From the NCBI GenBank assembly GCA_027364825.1, contig DAHXOM010000239.1, forward strand, positions 1 to 7,825: a stretch of 7,825 nucleotides of DNA, read 5' to 3'. The notes under the pieces are model-generated. The model made no database searches. It saw only the letters and a list, made by a program, of their open reading frames with translations, and had not been told where the DNA came from. This document shows, piece after piece, positions 1 to 6,182 of the stretch (its first letter is position 1; every line of letters begins with the position of its first letter). The translations under genes were made by a program, and so were the position numbers. The DNA comes from a bacterium. GTDB taxonomy: Bacteria > JAMCPX01.

Positions 1-42
1 GTAATATGGTTTGTATATTAATTTATTAGGGGGAAATCTCAG

Positions 43-414
43 ATGAAAAAAATTATGCTCGTAGCATCAATTTTTGGTTCGCTGGTGTTCGCAGTGTACG
101 CATCGGGTAACGGGGGGGAACAAGCGCTTGCAAAAAAAGGGGGCGACCTTTTTGCAACCAAAGGCTGTACCGCATGCCACACTATTGGTAAAGGAAAGCT
201 GGTAGGACCCGACCTCAAGGGTGTAACAAAGGCAATGACGACAAAATGGCTCGAAGCCTGGTTAAAAGACCCGAGTAAAATGCTAAAAACAGATAAACAT
301 GCACAAGCCTTGCAAAAGGAATACGGCTTACCCATGCCGAACCAGAACCTGACCGATGAAGACATTCATGCGTTGATTTCCTTTTTTAAGGCAAACGATC
401 AGGCTAAAAAATAG
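43..414 (+). CDS. Small periplasmic mono-haem cytochrome c (class I)
   Basis: This 123-residue protein is a soluble electron carrier. Residues 1-20 form a signal peptide (Lys-Lys, a hydrophobic core, then VYA before Ser21), so the mature protein is periplasmic. One haem site, CTACH, lies at residues 42-46, and Met98 in the LPMPNQNLTD stretch is the likely sixth ligand, giving a His/Met haem. The length suits a class I cytochrome c. An AGGGGGA ribosome site at 28-34 precedes the ATG. A TATATT at 14-19 could be a -10 box, but its -35 would lie off or at the window edge, so no promoter is claimed. It is separated from the following operon by 121 bp with a palindrome. Residues 33-119 align without gaps to the C-terminal domain of the penta-haem cytochrome at 4352-5635 (51 of 87 identical by hand count), so it probably serves the same Rieske/cytochrome b complex as a free carrier. 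Confidence 0.93.
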   Translation: MKKIMLVASIFGSLVFAVYASGNGGEQALAKKGGDLFATKGCTACHTIGKGKLVGPDLKGVTKAMTTKWLEAWLKDPSKMLKTDKHAQALQKEYGLPMPNQNLTDEDIHALISFFKANDQAKK

Positions 415-444
415 CCCGGTCATATTTGCATAAGTTCCAGTTCC

Positions 445-514
445 GTCATTCCCGCAAGAAGTAAACAGAAATCCAGAAATATGAAGGCTGGATTCCTGTT
501 TCCGCAGGAATGAC
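445..514. repeat. Imperfect palindromic REP/MITE-like element
   Basis: The element begins GTCATTCC and ends GGAATGAC. The left arm (445-476) and right arm (488-514) pair over about 23 bases around an 11-base loop, with a few mismatches and a five-base length difference between the arms. The inner ends are ATCCAG and CTGGAT. Palindromes of the type GTCATTCC...AATCCAG are dispersed in many bacterial genomes (general knowledge). It fills most of the gap between the small cytochrome and the oxidoreductase operon. It has no T-run on its 3' side, so it is a weak terminator candidate. It could stabilise the 3' end of the upstream mRNA. Confidence 0.75.
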
Positions 515-535
515 AAATTTACCGGAGTAAAACAC

Positions 536-2488
536 ATGAATAAATACAAAGTGAGATTGAGAAGTTTACCCTCTTTTCGTGAAGAAGTCTTATGCATGAT
601 GGGATGCCCTATACACACCGATGCGGGTATGTATGTCCAGAGTGTCCCGAAGAATGCATATGAAGAGGGTTATTTAATCGCGAGATCTCCGAACCCTTTT
701 GCCTCAGTATGCGGAAGGGTATGCGCTGCCCCCTGCGAAGATGCATGCAGGAAAGGCAAAGTCAATATCGGCGAGCCTATTACGATTCGGTCCCTGAAAA
801 AATTTCTCGGTGAACGCTACGGCGCAGAATCAAAACAGCCCGACACCCAGGACAAACTTTTAACAGGGTTTGTCCCGACCAGTCATGGGTGGGACATGGA
901 TGCGCCCTTGCTCTCAAAACAAAAAAAGAAAAACAAGAAGGTCGCTGTTATCGGTGCCGGTGTCGGAGGGCTTGCGTGCGCTCATGACCTCGCACTCAGA
1001 GGATACAGTGTAACCGTATTCGAGGCTTCGGATACCGCTGGTGGTATGGTTCGGTTCGGCATACCGCGGTACCGCTTACCGAACTATGTGCTCGAAAAGG
1101 AAATCCAGAAGATCGTGGACCTTGGCGTGGAGATAAAATACAAGACACCGATTACACAAGCATTTGGAATAAATGAATTAAAAAAACAGGGTTATGAGTC
1201 GATATTCATTGCCGTAGGAGCCCAGAGCGGAAGGAGCCTGGACATAGAAGGCAGTGATCTGAGCGGTGCCATAAAGGCGATCGAGTACCTTGTAAGCGGG
1301 AACAAGGGGCTAAAATACAATCTCGGGAAAAGGGTGGTTGTAATAGGAGGAGGACTTGTTGCACTGGATGCAGCCCGTGACGCACTCCGCACCCTCATGG
1401 AAAATGTCCAGAAAGAACGTACCATTCCTACTGCGGAAGAAAGTGAAGCGGCAGAACAGAGAATATTTGAGACCCTTGATGTTGCAAGAGCGGCACTTCG
1501 TGCGGGCGCTATCGAAGTGAATGTCGTAAGCCTCGAATCCATGGACCAGATGCCTGCTGCAAGAAGTATTCAGGGCAAGGCCGAGCTGATAGAGACAAAG
1601 GACGAGGGCATAATCTTTTCCCCTTCATGGGGGCCAAAGAGGATCATCGGTGAAAACGGGAAGGTAAAGGCCGTAGAATTTAAAAAGGTTGTTTCTGTCT
1701 TTGATGAACAAGGCAGGTTTAATCCTACCTTTGATGAAACCGTTACAAAGACCTTTGAAGCGGATTCCGTCATCATGGCTATAGGACAGGCAATCGACCT
1801 GTCTTTTTTAAAGGGTGATGAAAAAATAGATATCTCACCCCGCAGGACCATAAAGATTGATGTAAGCACATTGGCTACCACGGCAGAAGGCATATACGCC
1901 GGCGGTGATGCCGCGTTCGGACCACGCAACCTTATAGATGCAATTGCCGACGGTAAAAAGGCGGCAGCAGCTATTGACGGGTATCTGTCTAAAAAAACCA
2001 GGCAGACAGCCTACCATGTTAACGTCGAGACCCTGCCCGTAGAAGAATACAAAATGCCGGAAAATTACGACGTTTATCCCAGAGAAATACCGCCGCAGCT
2101 CGAACCGGAGAGAAGGATCGGCCTGCAGGAGGTAGAACAGTCCTATACGGAAACAGAGGCACACGTTCAGGGAGCGAGGTGCCTGCAGTGCCATACAAGC
2201 CCTGTTTATAATTCCGACCTCTGTATTTTATGCGGAAGGTGCTCGGATATCTGCCCGGAAGATTGCTTTTCATTTGTTCCACTCGAAGAGGTAGACATCA
2301 GCGACGAAGACAAAAAAAACATCTATAATAACTTAGGCTATAGGGAAAACGAACCGGTCACGGTCCTGTTGAAGGACGACGAAAAATGCATCAGGTGCGG
2401 ACTGTGCGCCCATATCTGTCCGACCGGGGCAATGACCATGGAAAGAATTATCGTTAAGGAGGAACCTGTACATGCCGGACAGTACTAA
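536..2488 (+). CDS. GltD-like FAD/NAD(P) oxidoreductase with N- and C-terminal Fe-S domains
   Basis: This 650-residue cytoplasmic flavoprotein belongs to the glutamate-synthase small-subunit superfamily. Residues ~15-90 are the N-terminal Fe-S helical domain, with C20, C24, C59, C63, C67 and C71 and the phrase NPFASVCGRVCAAPCEDAC. The FAD Rossmann motif VIGAGVGGLA is at 138-147, the second nucleotide motif VVVIGGGLVALD at 267-278, and the closing FAD motif GIYAGGDAAFGPRN at 452-465. The C-terminus adds CLQC at 549-552 and a 2[4Fe-4S] ferredoxin unit: CILCGRCSDICP at 563-574 and CIRCGLCAHICP at 618-629. No signal peptide is seen. GGAG at 524-527 supports the ATG. As the first gene of the Rieske/cytochrome b operon it is probably the module exchanging electrons between that complex or quinones and NAD(P)H or ferredoxin; glutamate synthesis is unlikely because no large subunit is present. 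About 36 extra residues follow the second nucleotide motif, and the usual Arg-Arg of NADPH-binding relatives is absent. Confidence 0.88.
   Translation: MNKYKVRLRSLPSFREEVLCMMGCPIHTDAGMYVQSVPKNAYEEGYLIARSPNPFASVCGRVCAAPCEDACRKGKVNIGEPITIRSLKKFLGERYGAESKQPDTQDKLLTGFVPTSHGWDMDAPLLSKQKKKNKKVAVIGAGVGGLACAHDLALRGYSVTVFEASDTAGGMVRFGIPRYRLPNYVLEKEIQKIVDLGVEIKYKTPITQAFGINELKKQGYESIFIAVGAQSGRSLDIEGSDLSGAIKAIEYLVSGNKGLKYNLGKRVVVIGGGLVALDAARDALRTLMENVQKERTIPTAEESEAAEQRIFETLDVARAALRAGAIEVNVVSLESMDQMPAARSIQGKAELIETKDEGIIFSPSWGPKRIIGENGKVKAVEFKKVVSVFDEQGRFNPTFDETVTKTFEADSVIMAIGQAIDLSFLKGDEKIDISPRRTIKIDVSTLATTAEGIYAGGDAAFGPRNLIDAIADGKKAAAAIDGYLSKKTRQTAYHVNVETLPVEEYKMPENYDVYPREIPPQLEPERRIGLQEVEQSYTETEAHVQGARCLQCHTSPVYNSDLCILCGRCSDICPEDCFSFVPLEEVDISDEDKKNIYNNLGYRENEPVTVLLKDDEKCIRCGLCAHICPTGAMTMERIIVKEEPVHAGQY
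2456..2462 (+). promoter_or_regulatory. Ribosome binding site of the Rieske gene, inside the upstream gene
   Basis: A perfect AAGGAGG lies 9 bases before the ATG at 2472 and within the last codons of the flavoprotein gene. It fixes the Rieske start and makes the 17-nt overlap of the two reading frames credible, pointing to coupled translation. Confidence 0.85.
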
Positions 2489-3005
2489 AGAAGGAAAAGA
2501 AACACAGGCACAAATTTCAAGGCGGCGTTTTTTGTCGTACCTTGGGGGCGGCTTTATTCTTGGGGGGTTTTTACTGCAAGGGTTTGCTGCACTGAGGTCA
2601 TTATTCCCAAAGGTGTTATATGAACCGCCTACAAAATTCAAGGTGGGAGCACCATCCGACTTTCCGGAAGGGGTAAGGTTTTTGCCGGAACACAGGTTGT
2701 TCATAATAAGGAATGATGACAGGTTTCACTGCATCTCTGCCATATGTACACATCTTGGATGTACGGTGAACCTTGCCCAGTATTCCCCGCCCAAGACCTA
2801 TGATTCAACATCCGGCAAGCCGGTTTCTGAGACCTTTGAGTTTCATTGTCCCTGTCACGGTTCAAAGTACCGGGAGGACGGCAATATCTATGCAGGTCCC
2901 GCACCATCACCCCTGCCATGGTACAAACTTTATCTTGCCCCTGACGGTCAGCTCGTTGTCGACACCAATACTTCGGTTAGTCATGATTTCAGGTTGAAGG
3001 TATGA
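2472..3005 (+). CDS. Rieske [2Fe-2S] protein of a cytochrome b complex
   Basis: This 177-residue protein is the high-potential iron-sulfur subunit that takes the first electron from quinol on the periplasmic side. The N-terminus carries a twin-arginine motif, SRRRFLSYL (16-24), followed by a hydrophobic segment to about residue 45 that probably stays as an anchor; Tat export fits a protein folded around its cluster in the cytoplasm. Box 1 is CTHLGC (92-97) and box 2 is CPCHGSKY (126-133). C92, H94, C126 and H129 should hold the cluster, and C97 and C128 should form the stabilising disulfide. GPAPSPLPWYKL (142-153) is the usual proline-rich closing loop. The stretch between the boxes is about 15 residues longer than in chloroplast Rieske proteins. 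The gene overlaps the flavoprotein gene by 17 nt and is 10 nt from cytochrome b. Confidence 0.96.
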   Translation: MPDSTKEGKETQAQISRRRFLSYLGGGFILGGFLLQGFAALRSLFPKVLYEPPTKFKVGAPSDFPEGVRFLPEHRLFIIRNDDRFHCISAICTHLGCTVNLAQYSPPKTYDSTSGKPVSETFEFHCPCHGSKYREDGNIYAGPAPSPLPWYKLYLAPDGQLVVDTNTSVSHDFRLKV

Positions 3006-3010
3006 GGGAG
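3004..3010 (+). promoter_or_regulatory. Ribosome binding site deciding the cytochrome b start
   Basis: GAGGGAG overlaps the Rieske stop codon and stands 5 bases before the ATG at 3016. The in-frame GTG at 3010 lies inside this site and so cannot use it, which favours 3016 as the start. Confidence 0.7.
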
Positions 3011-3015
3011 TGGAT

Positions 3016-4332
3016 ATGAAAAAAAAGATTAAGACATTTATAAGGAATTTGGTATGGACGTACAGTCCTGCCACGGAGAGAGAAGCATCCGATGCAACAG
3101 CGAGGAATTTCCTGCTGCACTGGTTTCCGGCAAAGACAACAACCAGGAGCATGTCCTTCAGCTACTCAATGGCTCTGGGAACAATCATATTTGCCCTGTT
3201 TTCGATCCTTACCATAACCGGACTTATCCTCATGTTTTTGTACGTGCCGTCCGTGGAAAGGGCCTACTGGAGTATTAAAGATTTAGAATTTGTTGTGCCG
3301 TATGGATGGTTTATCCGTGATCTTCACCGGATAGCCGCACAATTAATGGTAGCAACCGTGTTCATACATCTTATGAGGGTATTTCTTACCGGTGCTTATA
3401 AAAACAGCGAAAAGATAACCGGCAGCTATAGACCTCTGAACTGGTGGATAGGCCTTGCCCTGCTTCTCATAACAATGATGCTTTCCTACACAGGGTACCT
3501 GCTTCCGTGGGACCAGCTTGCTTTGTGGGCAATCACGATTGGTGATCATATCGCATTGTCCGCTCCTCTTGTGGGTCCGGCTATTAGCAAGGTACTGATA
3601 GGCGGGACAATCATCGACCAGAACACCCTGATCAGATGGTATGTGGCACATGTATTTTTCCTGCCTGTGTTGATATTCATGCTGCTGCTGTGGCACATGT
3701 GGAGAATACGGAAAGACGGAGGGCTCGCTGCTGTAGAAGCGCTCGGCATCGAGAGAATAAAGCAGGACAAGGTGGTTGCAAAGGGAAAGACCTATAGCCT
3801 TATGGGAATAACGACCGGTATCACGCCTACCATTACCCAGTACAGGGTACGGGGAGAGACGGTAAGCTCTTCCCCCTACGTTACACGCAGGATACTCATG
3901 ATCTTCGTCATGGTAACCGCTGTCACCATGGCCCTTGCATTTTTTATCAAAGCCCCGCTTGAACAGCCCGCAAGCCTGATGTGGACGCCGAACCCTGCAA
4001 AAGCACCGTGGTATTTCCTGTGGCTTCAGGAGCTTGTTGCCGACACCACGATAAGGATTAAAGGGCTTACCATAAGCGGCGGACTTGTAGGCGGCATCGT
4101 TATACCTACTTTTCTGTTTTTATTCGCAGGACTCTGGCCGCTGCTGGACAAAAGCACGGATCAGGCAATAGGGGTATGGTTTCATAAGAGCAGAAGGCTG
4201 CAAAATGCGGCATTCCTGTTCATCTGCGCGGTTATCATAATTCTCATCTATGTCGGCGCGGTAATGAGAGGACCTTATTGGCATATTTATATGCCGTGGC
4301 AGCAGTGGATAAAAATGCCCACAAGGTTTTAA
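3016..4332 (+). CDS. Cytochrome b, fused b6 + subunit IV type
   Basis: This 438-residue inner-membrane protein oxidises or reduces quinone and carries two b haems. The b6-like half has helices near 50-77, 103-126, 141-163 and 206-230. Haem ligands are H104 and H118 (helix B, 14 apart) and H212 and H227 (helix D, 15 apart); the 15 spacing is that of b6-type proteins rather than mitochondrial cytochrome b. TGYLLPWDQLALWA (159-172) is a typical cd-loop region. The subunit IV-like half has three helices near 292-311, 352-376 and 396-417, giving seven in total. The PEWY Qo motif is replaced by APWY (330-333). The only Cys is C404 in the last helix, so there is no site for the covalent haem ci of b6f complexes. 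The gene lies 10 nt after Rieske and 19 nt before the penta-haem cytochrome. An earlier GTG (3010) would add two residues. Confidence 0.96.
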   Translation: MKKKIKTFIRNLVWTYSPATEREASDATARNFLLHWFPAKTTTRSMSFSYSMALGTIIFALFSILTITGLILMFLYVPSVERAYWSIKDLEFVVPYGWFIRDLHRIAAQLMVATVFIHLMRVFLTGAYKNSEKITGSYRPLNWWIGLALLLITMMLSYTGYLLPWDQLALWAITIGDHIALSAPLVGPAISKVLIGGTIIDQNTLIRWYVAHVFFLPVLIFMLLLWHMWRIRKDGGLAAVEALGIERIKQDKVVAKGKTYSLMGITTGITPTITQYRVRGETVSSSPYVTRRILMIFVMVTAVTMALAFFIKAPLEQPASLMWTPNPAKAPWYFLWLQELVADTTIRIKGLTISGGLVGGIVIPTFLFLFAGLWPLLDKSTDQAIGVWFHKSRRLQNAAFLFICAVIIILIYVGAVMRGPYWHIYMPWQQWIKMPTRF

Positions 4333-4351
4333 ATCCTAAGGAGGAATTATA

Positions 4352-5635
4352 ATGTTCAAGAAGGATCCATTATTGTTATTGATAGGGGGATTACTGTTAT
4401 TCGCACTGACAGTTGCGATGATCTACAAAGAGAACCATCCTGAATGGATGCAGTATCAAAACAGTTTTGCAAAGGTAGCGAGCCATACCATTGGACAGGA
4501 AAGGGCGAAAACAATCGATACAGGTTTATTACAACTCTACATCCCTTCTTTGAATAGAGTTGACCGGTGCATAACCTGCCATCAGGGGTATGATATACCG
4601 GGAATGGAACATGCAAAAGAGCCTTTTACGACGCACCCGGATCTGCCGTTCATGCAATACCATAAGTTTTCAAAATATGGTTGCACGATATGTCACGGCG
4701 GACAGGGATATGCTACTACTCTCAAGGCTGCACACGGGAATGTCGAACACTGGGATGAACCGCTTCTTGATAAAAAACTGGGAGAAAAGTACGGACTGCA
4801 GGACCCGGGGCATATCATGGAGATCAATTGCAATACCTGCCACAGGGACAATGAAAACGTAGCATGGCTAAACTATATAAATCAGGCGGAAGAGCTGGTA
4901 AAAGAAAAGAATTGCGCAACCTGTCACATCATCAACGGTAACGGGGGCAGATTAGGTCCTGACCTTACATTCGAAGGGGATAAGAACCCGGAGCTGTTCG
5001 ACTTTTCGAATGTTAAAAAAGGGCCAAAGACGGCATTTAACTGGCTCTATCGGCACTTCAAGGATCCCGCAGGTGTAACAAAGGGCAGTGTAATGCCGGA
5101 TTTCGGGTTTACGGATGAACAGGCAAGGGCACTGACAATGCTTGTATTGAGCTGGAGAAAAATCAACCTGCCCTATCAGTATATACCCAAGTCGGGTGTA
5201 AACCTGCCGACACAAACCGCTCAATCGGTACAACAAGTTCAAGAACATAAAACTGTTCAAAAAGCTCAAACCGTTCAAGCTGTTAAATCCGTTCAAAAGG
5301 TTCAAGCCGTTCAAACCGCTCAAAGGGTTCCAACCGTTCAAGCGGACGTTGCACAAGGGAAAAAGGTCTTTGAGACAAAGGGCTGCGCCGCATGCCATAC
5401 CATTGGGAAGGGCAGGCTGGTTGGACCCGACCTCAAGGGGGTAACACAGACAAGAACAACAAAATGGCTGAAAGACTGGCTCAAGAATACTACAAAAATG
5501 CAGGCATCGGATCCGACTGCAAAACAACTACTGGAAGAATACAAAGTACCCATGCCCCAGCAAGACCTTACCGATAAAGAGATCGATTCGCTCATCGATT
5601 ATTTCAAATCAACGGAGAGCGGTACCGGCAAATAA
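4352..5635 (+). CDS. Membrane-anchored penta-haem cytochrome c with a repeat-linked carrier domain
   Basis: This 427-residue protein takes the place of cytochrome c1/f in the complex. Residues 6-24 are an uncleaved N-terminal membrane anchor; the rest is periplasmic. Five haem sites are visible: CITCH 73-77, CTICH 111-115, CNTCH 160-164, CATCH 188-192 and CAACH 345-349. The first three form one multi-haem segment, including the phrase CTICHGGQGYATT. The fourth begins a class I-like domain whose probable sixth ligand is Met248 in SVMPDFGFTDEQ. Residues 289-330 are fourteen tripeptides of x-Val/Ala-Gln type. Residues 333-422 are a further class I domain with Met401 as likely ligand, closely matching the free cytochrome at 43-414. 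A perfect AAGGAGG (4338-4344) lies 7 nt before the ATG. The role as electron outlet or inlet of the Rieske/b complex is inferred from gene order; the haem sites are directly visible. Confidence 0.93.
   Translation: MFKKDPLLLLIGGLLLFALTVAMIYKENHPEWMQYQNSFAKVASHTIGQERAKTIDTGLLQLYIPSLNRVDRCITCHQGYDIPGMEHAKEPFTTHPDLPFMQYHKFSKYGCTICHGGQGYATTLKAAHGNVEHWDEPLLDKKLGEKYGLQDPGHIMEINCNTCHRDNENVAWLNYINQAEELVKEKNCATCHIINGNGGRLGPDLTFEGDKNPELFDFSNVKKGPKTAFNWLYRHFKDPAGVTKGSVMPDFGFTDEQARALTMLVLSWRKINLPYQYIPKSGVNLPTQTAQSVQQVQEHKTVQKAQTVQAVKSVQKVQAVQTAQRVPTVQADVAQGKKVFETKGCAACHTIGKGRLVGPDLKGVTQTRTTKWLKDWLKNTTKMQASDPTAKQLLEEYKVPMPQQDLTDKEIDSLIDYFKSTESGTGK
5216..5341 (+). repeat. 9-bp tandem repeat (14 units) coding a tripeptide linker
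   Basis: These 126 bases divide exactly into fourteen 9-bp units in the reading frame, with consensus ACCGTTCAA (Thr-Val-Gln). Eleven units end in CAA, and the middle codon is GTT in nine, GCT in three and GTA in one. Units 4, 8 and 13 depart most (Glu-His-Lys, Ala-Val-Lys, Arg-Val-Pro). The protein reads TAQ SVQ QVQ EHK TVQ KAQ and so on to TVQ, residues 289-330 of the penta-haem cytochrome, between its fourth and fifth haem domains. Confidence 0.93.
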
Positions 5636-5653
5636 CAAACAGGGGACACAATA

Positions 5654-6052
5654 ATGAAAAAGTTAAAAACTTATTCTTCTTTGTTTCTGAGAATCGGGCT
5701 TGCCTGTGCATTTCTATCAAATTCCTTGCAGGCATTTCTCGCTCCGGATGAGTTTGTTAAACTGCTGAACAGCTCGTTCATCATACATCTTCTGCCGGTA
5801 AGTTCGGTTACTTTTGTACATTTTATCGGATTCAGCGACGGCATGGTTTCCCTTCTGCTGGTCCTCGGCGTTTATCCACAGTATGTTGCCGTGTATGCAG
5901 GCCTTTGGCTGATCGGTGTTATGGCGACATTCGGTATTTATGATTACGGGGACATCCTGGAACACATTGCGTTCTTTTCGATCGCTGTTTATCTGATTTT
6001 CAACGGAAGCGATGTATGTTCGGTAACAAAAACGAAGAATAAGGTTTTATAA
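5654..6052 (+). CDS. DoxX-like four-helix membrane protein
   Basis: This 132-residue integral membrane protein has hydrophobic segments near 10-28, 50-72, 76-95 and 101-117. The layout and phrases resemble the DoxX/DoxD superfamily: LRIGLACAFLSNSLQAF at the first helix, a Gly-rich GFSDGMVSLLLVLGVYPQY before the third, and a short loop with Asp/His (YDYGDILEH) before the last. Some family members are subunits of thiosulfate:quinone oxidoreductase; many have no known function. AGGGGA at 5641-5646 serves the ATG, and the gap to the penta-haem gene is only 18 nt, so it belongs to the same operon and may be a small accessory or quinone-side subunit. No haem or Fe-S motif is seen. Family placement is moderate; the specific role is unknown. 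Confidence 0.75.
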   Translation: MKKLKTYSSLFLRIGLACAFLSNSLQAFLAPDEFVKLLNSSFIIHLLPVSSVTFVHFIGFSDGMVSLLLVLGVYPQYVAVYAGLWLIGVMATFGIYDYGDILEHIAFFSIAVYLIFNGSDVCSVTKTKNKVL

Positions 6053-6064
6053 GAACATTACATT

Positions 6065-6109
6065 AATCCCCCTTTTTCCCCCTTTAGTAAAGGGGGAAAA
6101 AGGGGGATT
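6065..6109. repeat. Perfect 22-bp inverted repeat at the operon end, possible terminator
   Basis: Two exactly complementary 22-base arms (6065-6086 and 6088-6109) flank a single G. Each arm is made of homopolymer blocks of five: C5-T5-C5 on the left and G5-A5-G5 on the right. It starts 13 nt after the DoxX-like stop and is followed by a short T-run (6108-6111). A very stable hairpin of the transcript would end or trim the five-gene mRNA. Similar C5T5C5-type palindromes are also scattered as intergenic repeats in some genomes (general knowledge), so it may be a dispersed element that acts as a terminator. Confidence 0.8.
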
Positions 6110-6182
6110 TTAAAGCTTGGGTTGCTCTCCATTTTCAAGAAGGGAGAGAAGGTATTTTTTATTGATAAAAACTAAATCTAAA

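Noticed and set aside
39..365. Antisense reading frame over the small cytochrome, resembling another antisense frame at 5338-5595
   Set aside because: The two antisense frames look alike only because the sense genes are duplicated; both mirror conserved cytochrome codons and have no ribosome site or family features of their own.
2180..2194. CLQCH in the flavoprotein, which fits the haem c pattern
   Set aside because: The protein has no export signal, and ARCLQC is a usual Fe-S phrase of this superfamily; haem c attachment needs the periplasm.
2773..2997. Alternative + strand frame inside the Rieske gene
   Set aside because: It lies wholly inside a gene with complete Rieske motifs in another frame and shows no domain or ribosome site.
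3010..3015. GTG start for cytochrome b two codons earlier
   Set aside because: It overlaps the purine-rich ribosome site, which is well spaced only for the ATG at 3016.
4952..5527. Antisense frame of 191 codons with a leucine-rich, repeat-like middle
   Set aside because: The Leu/Asn repeat is the reverse reading of the 9-bp Val-Gln array; the sense strand has five haem sites, an anchor and a perfect ribosome site.
6125..6165. Short hairpin (CTCTCC/GGAGAG) followed by a T-run upstream of the outer-membrane cytochrome
   Set aside because: A 6-bp stem with a 12-base loop, separated from the T-run, is too weak to call as terminator or attenuator.
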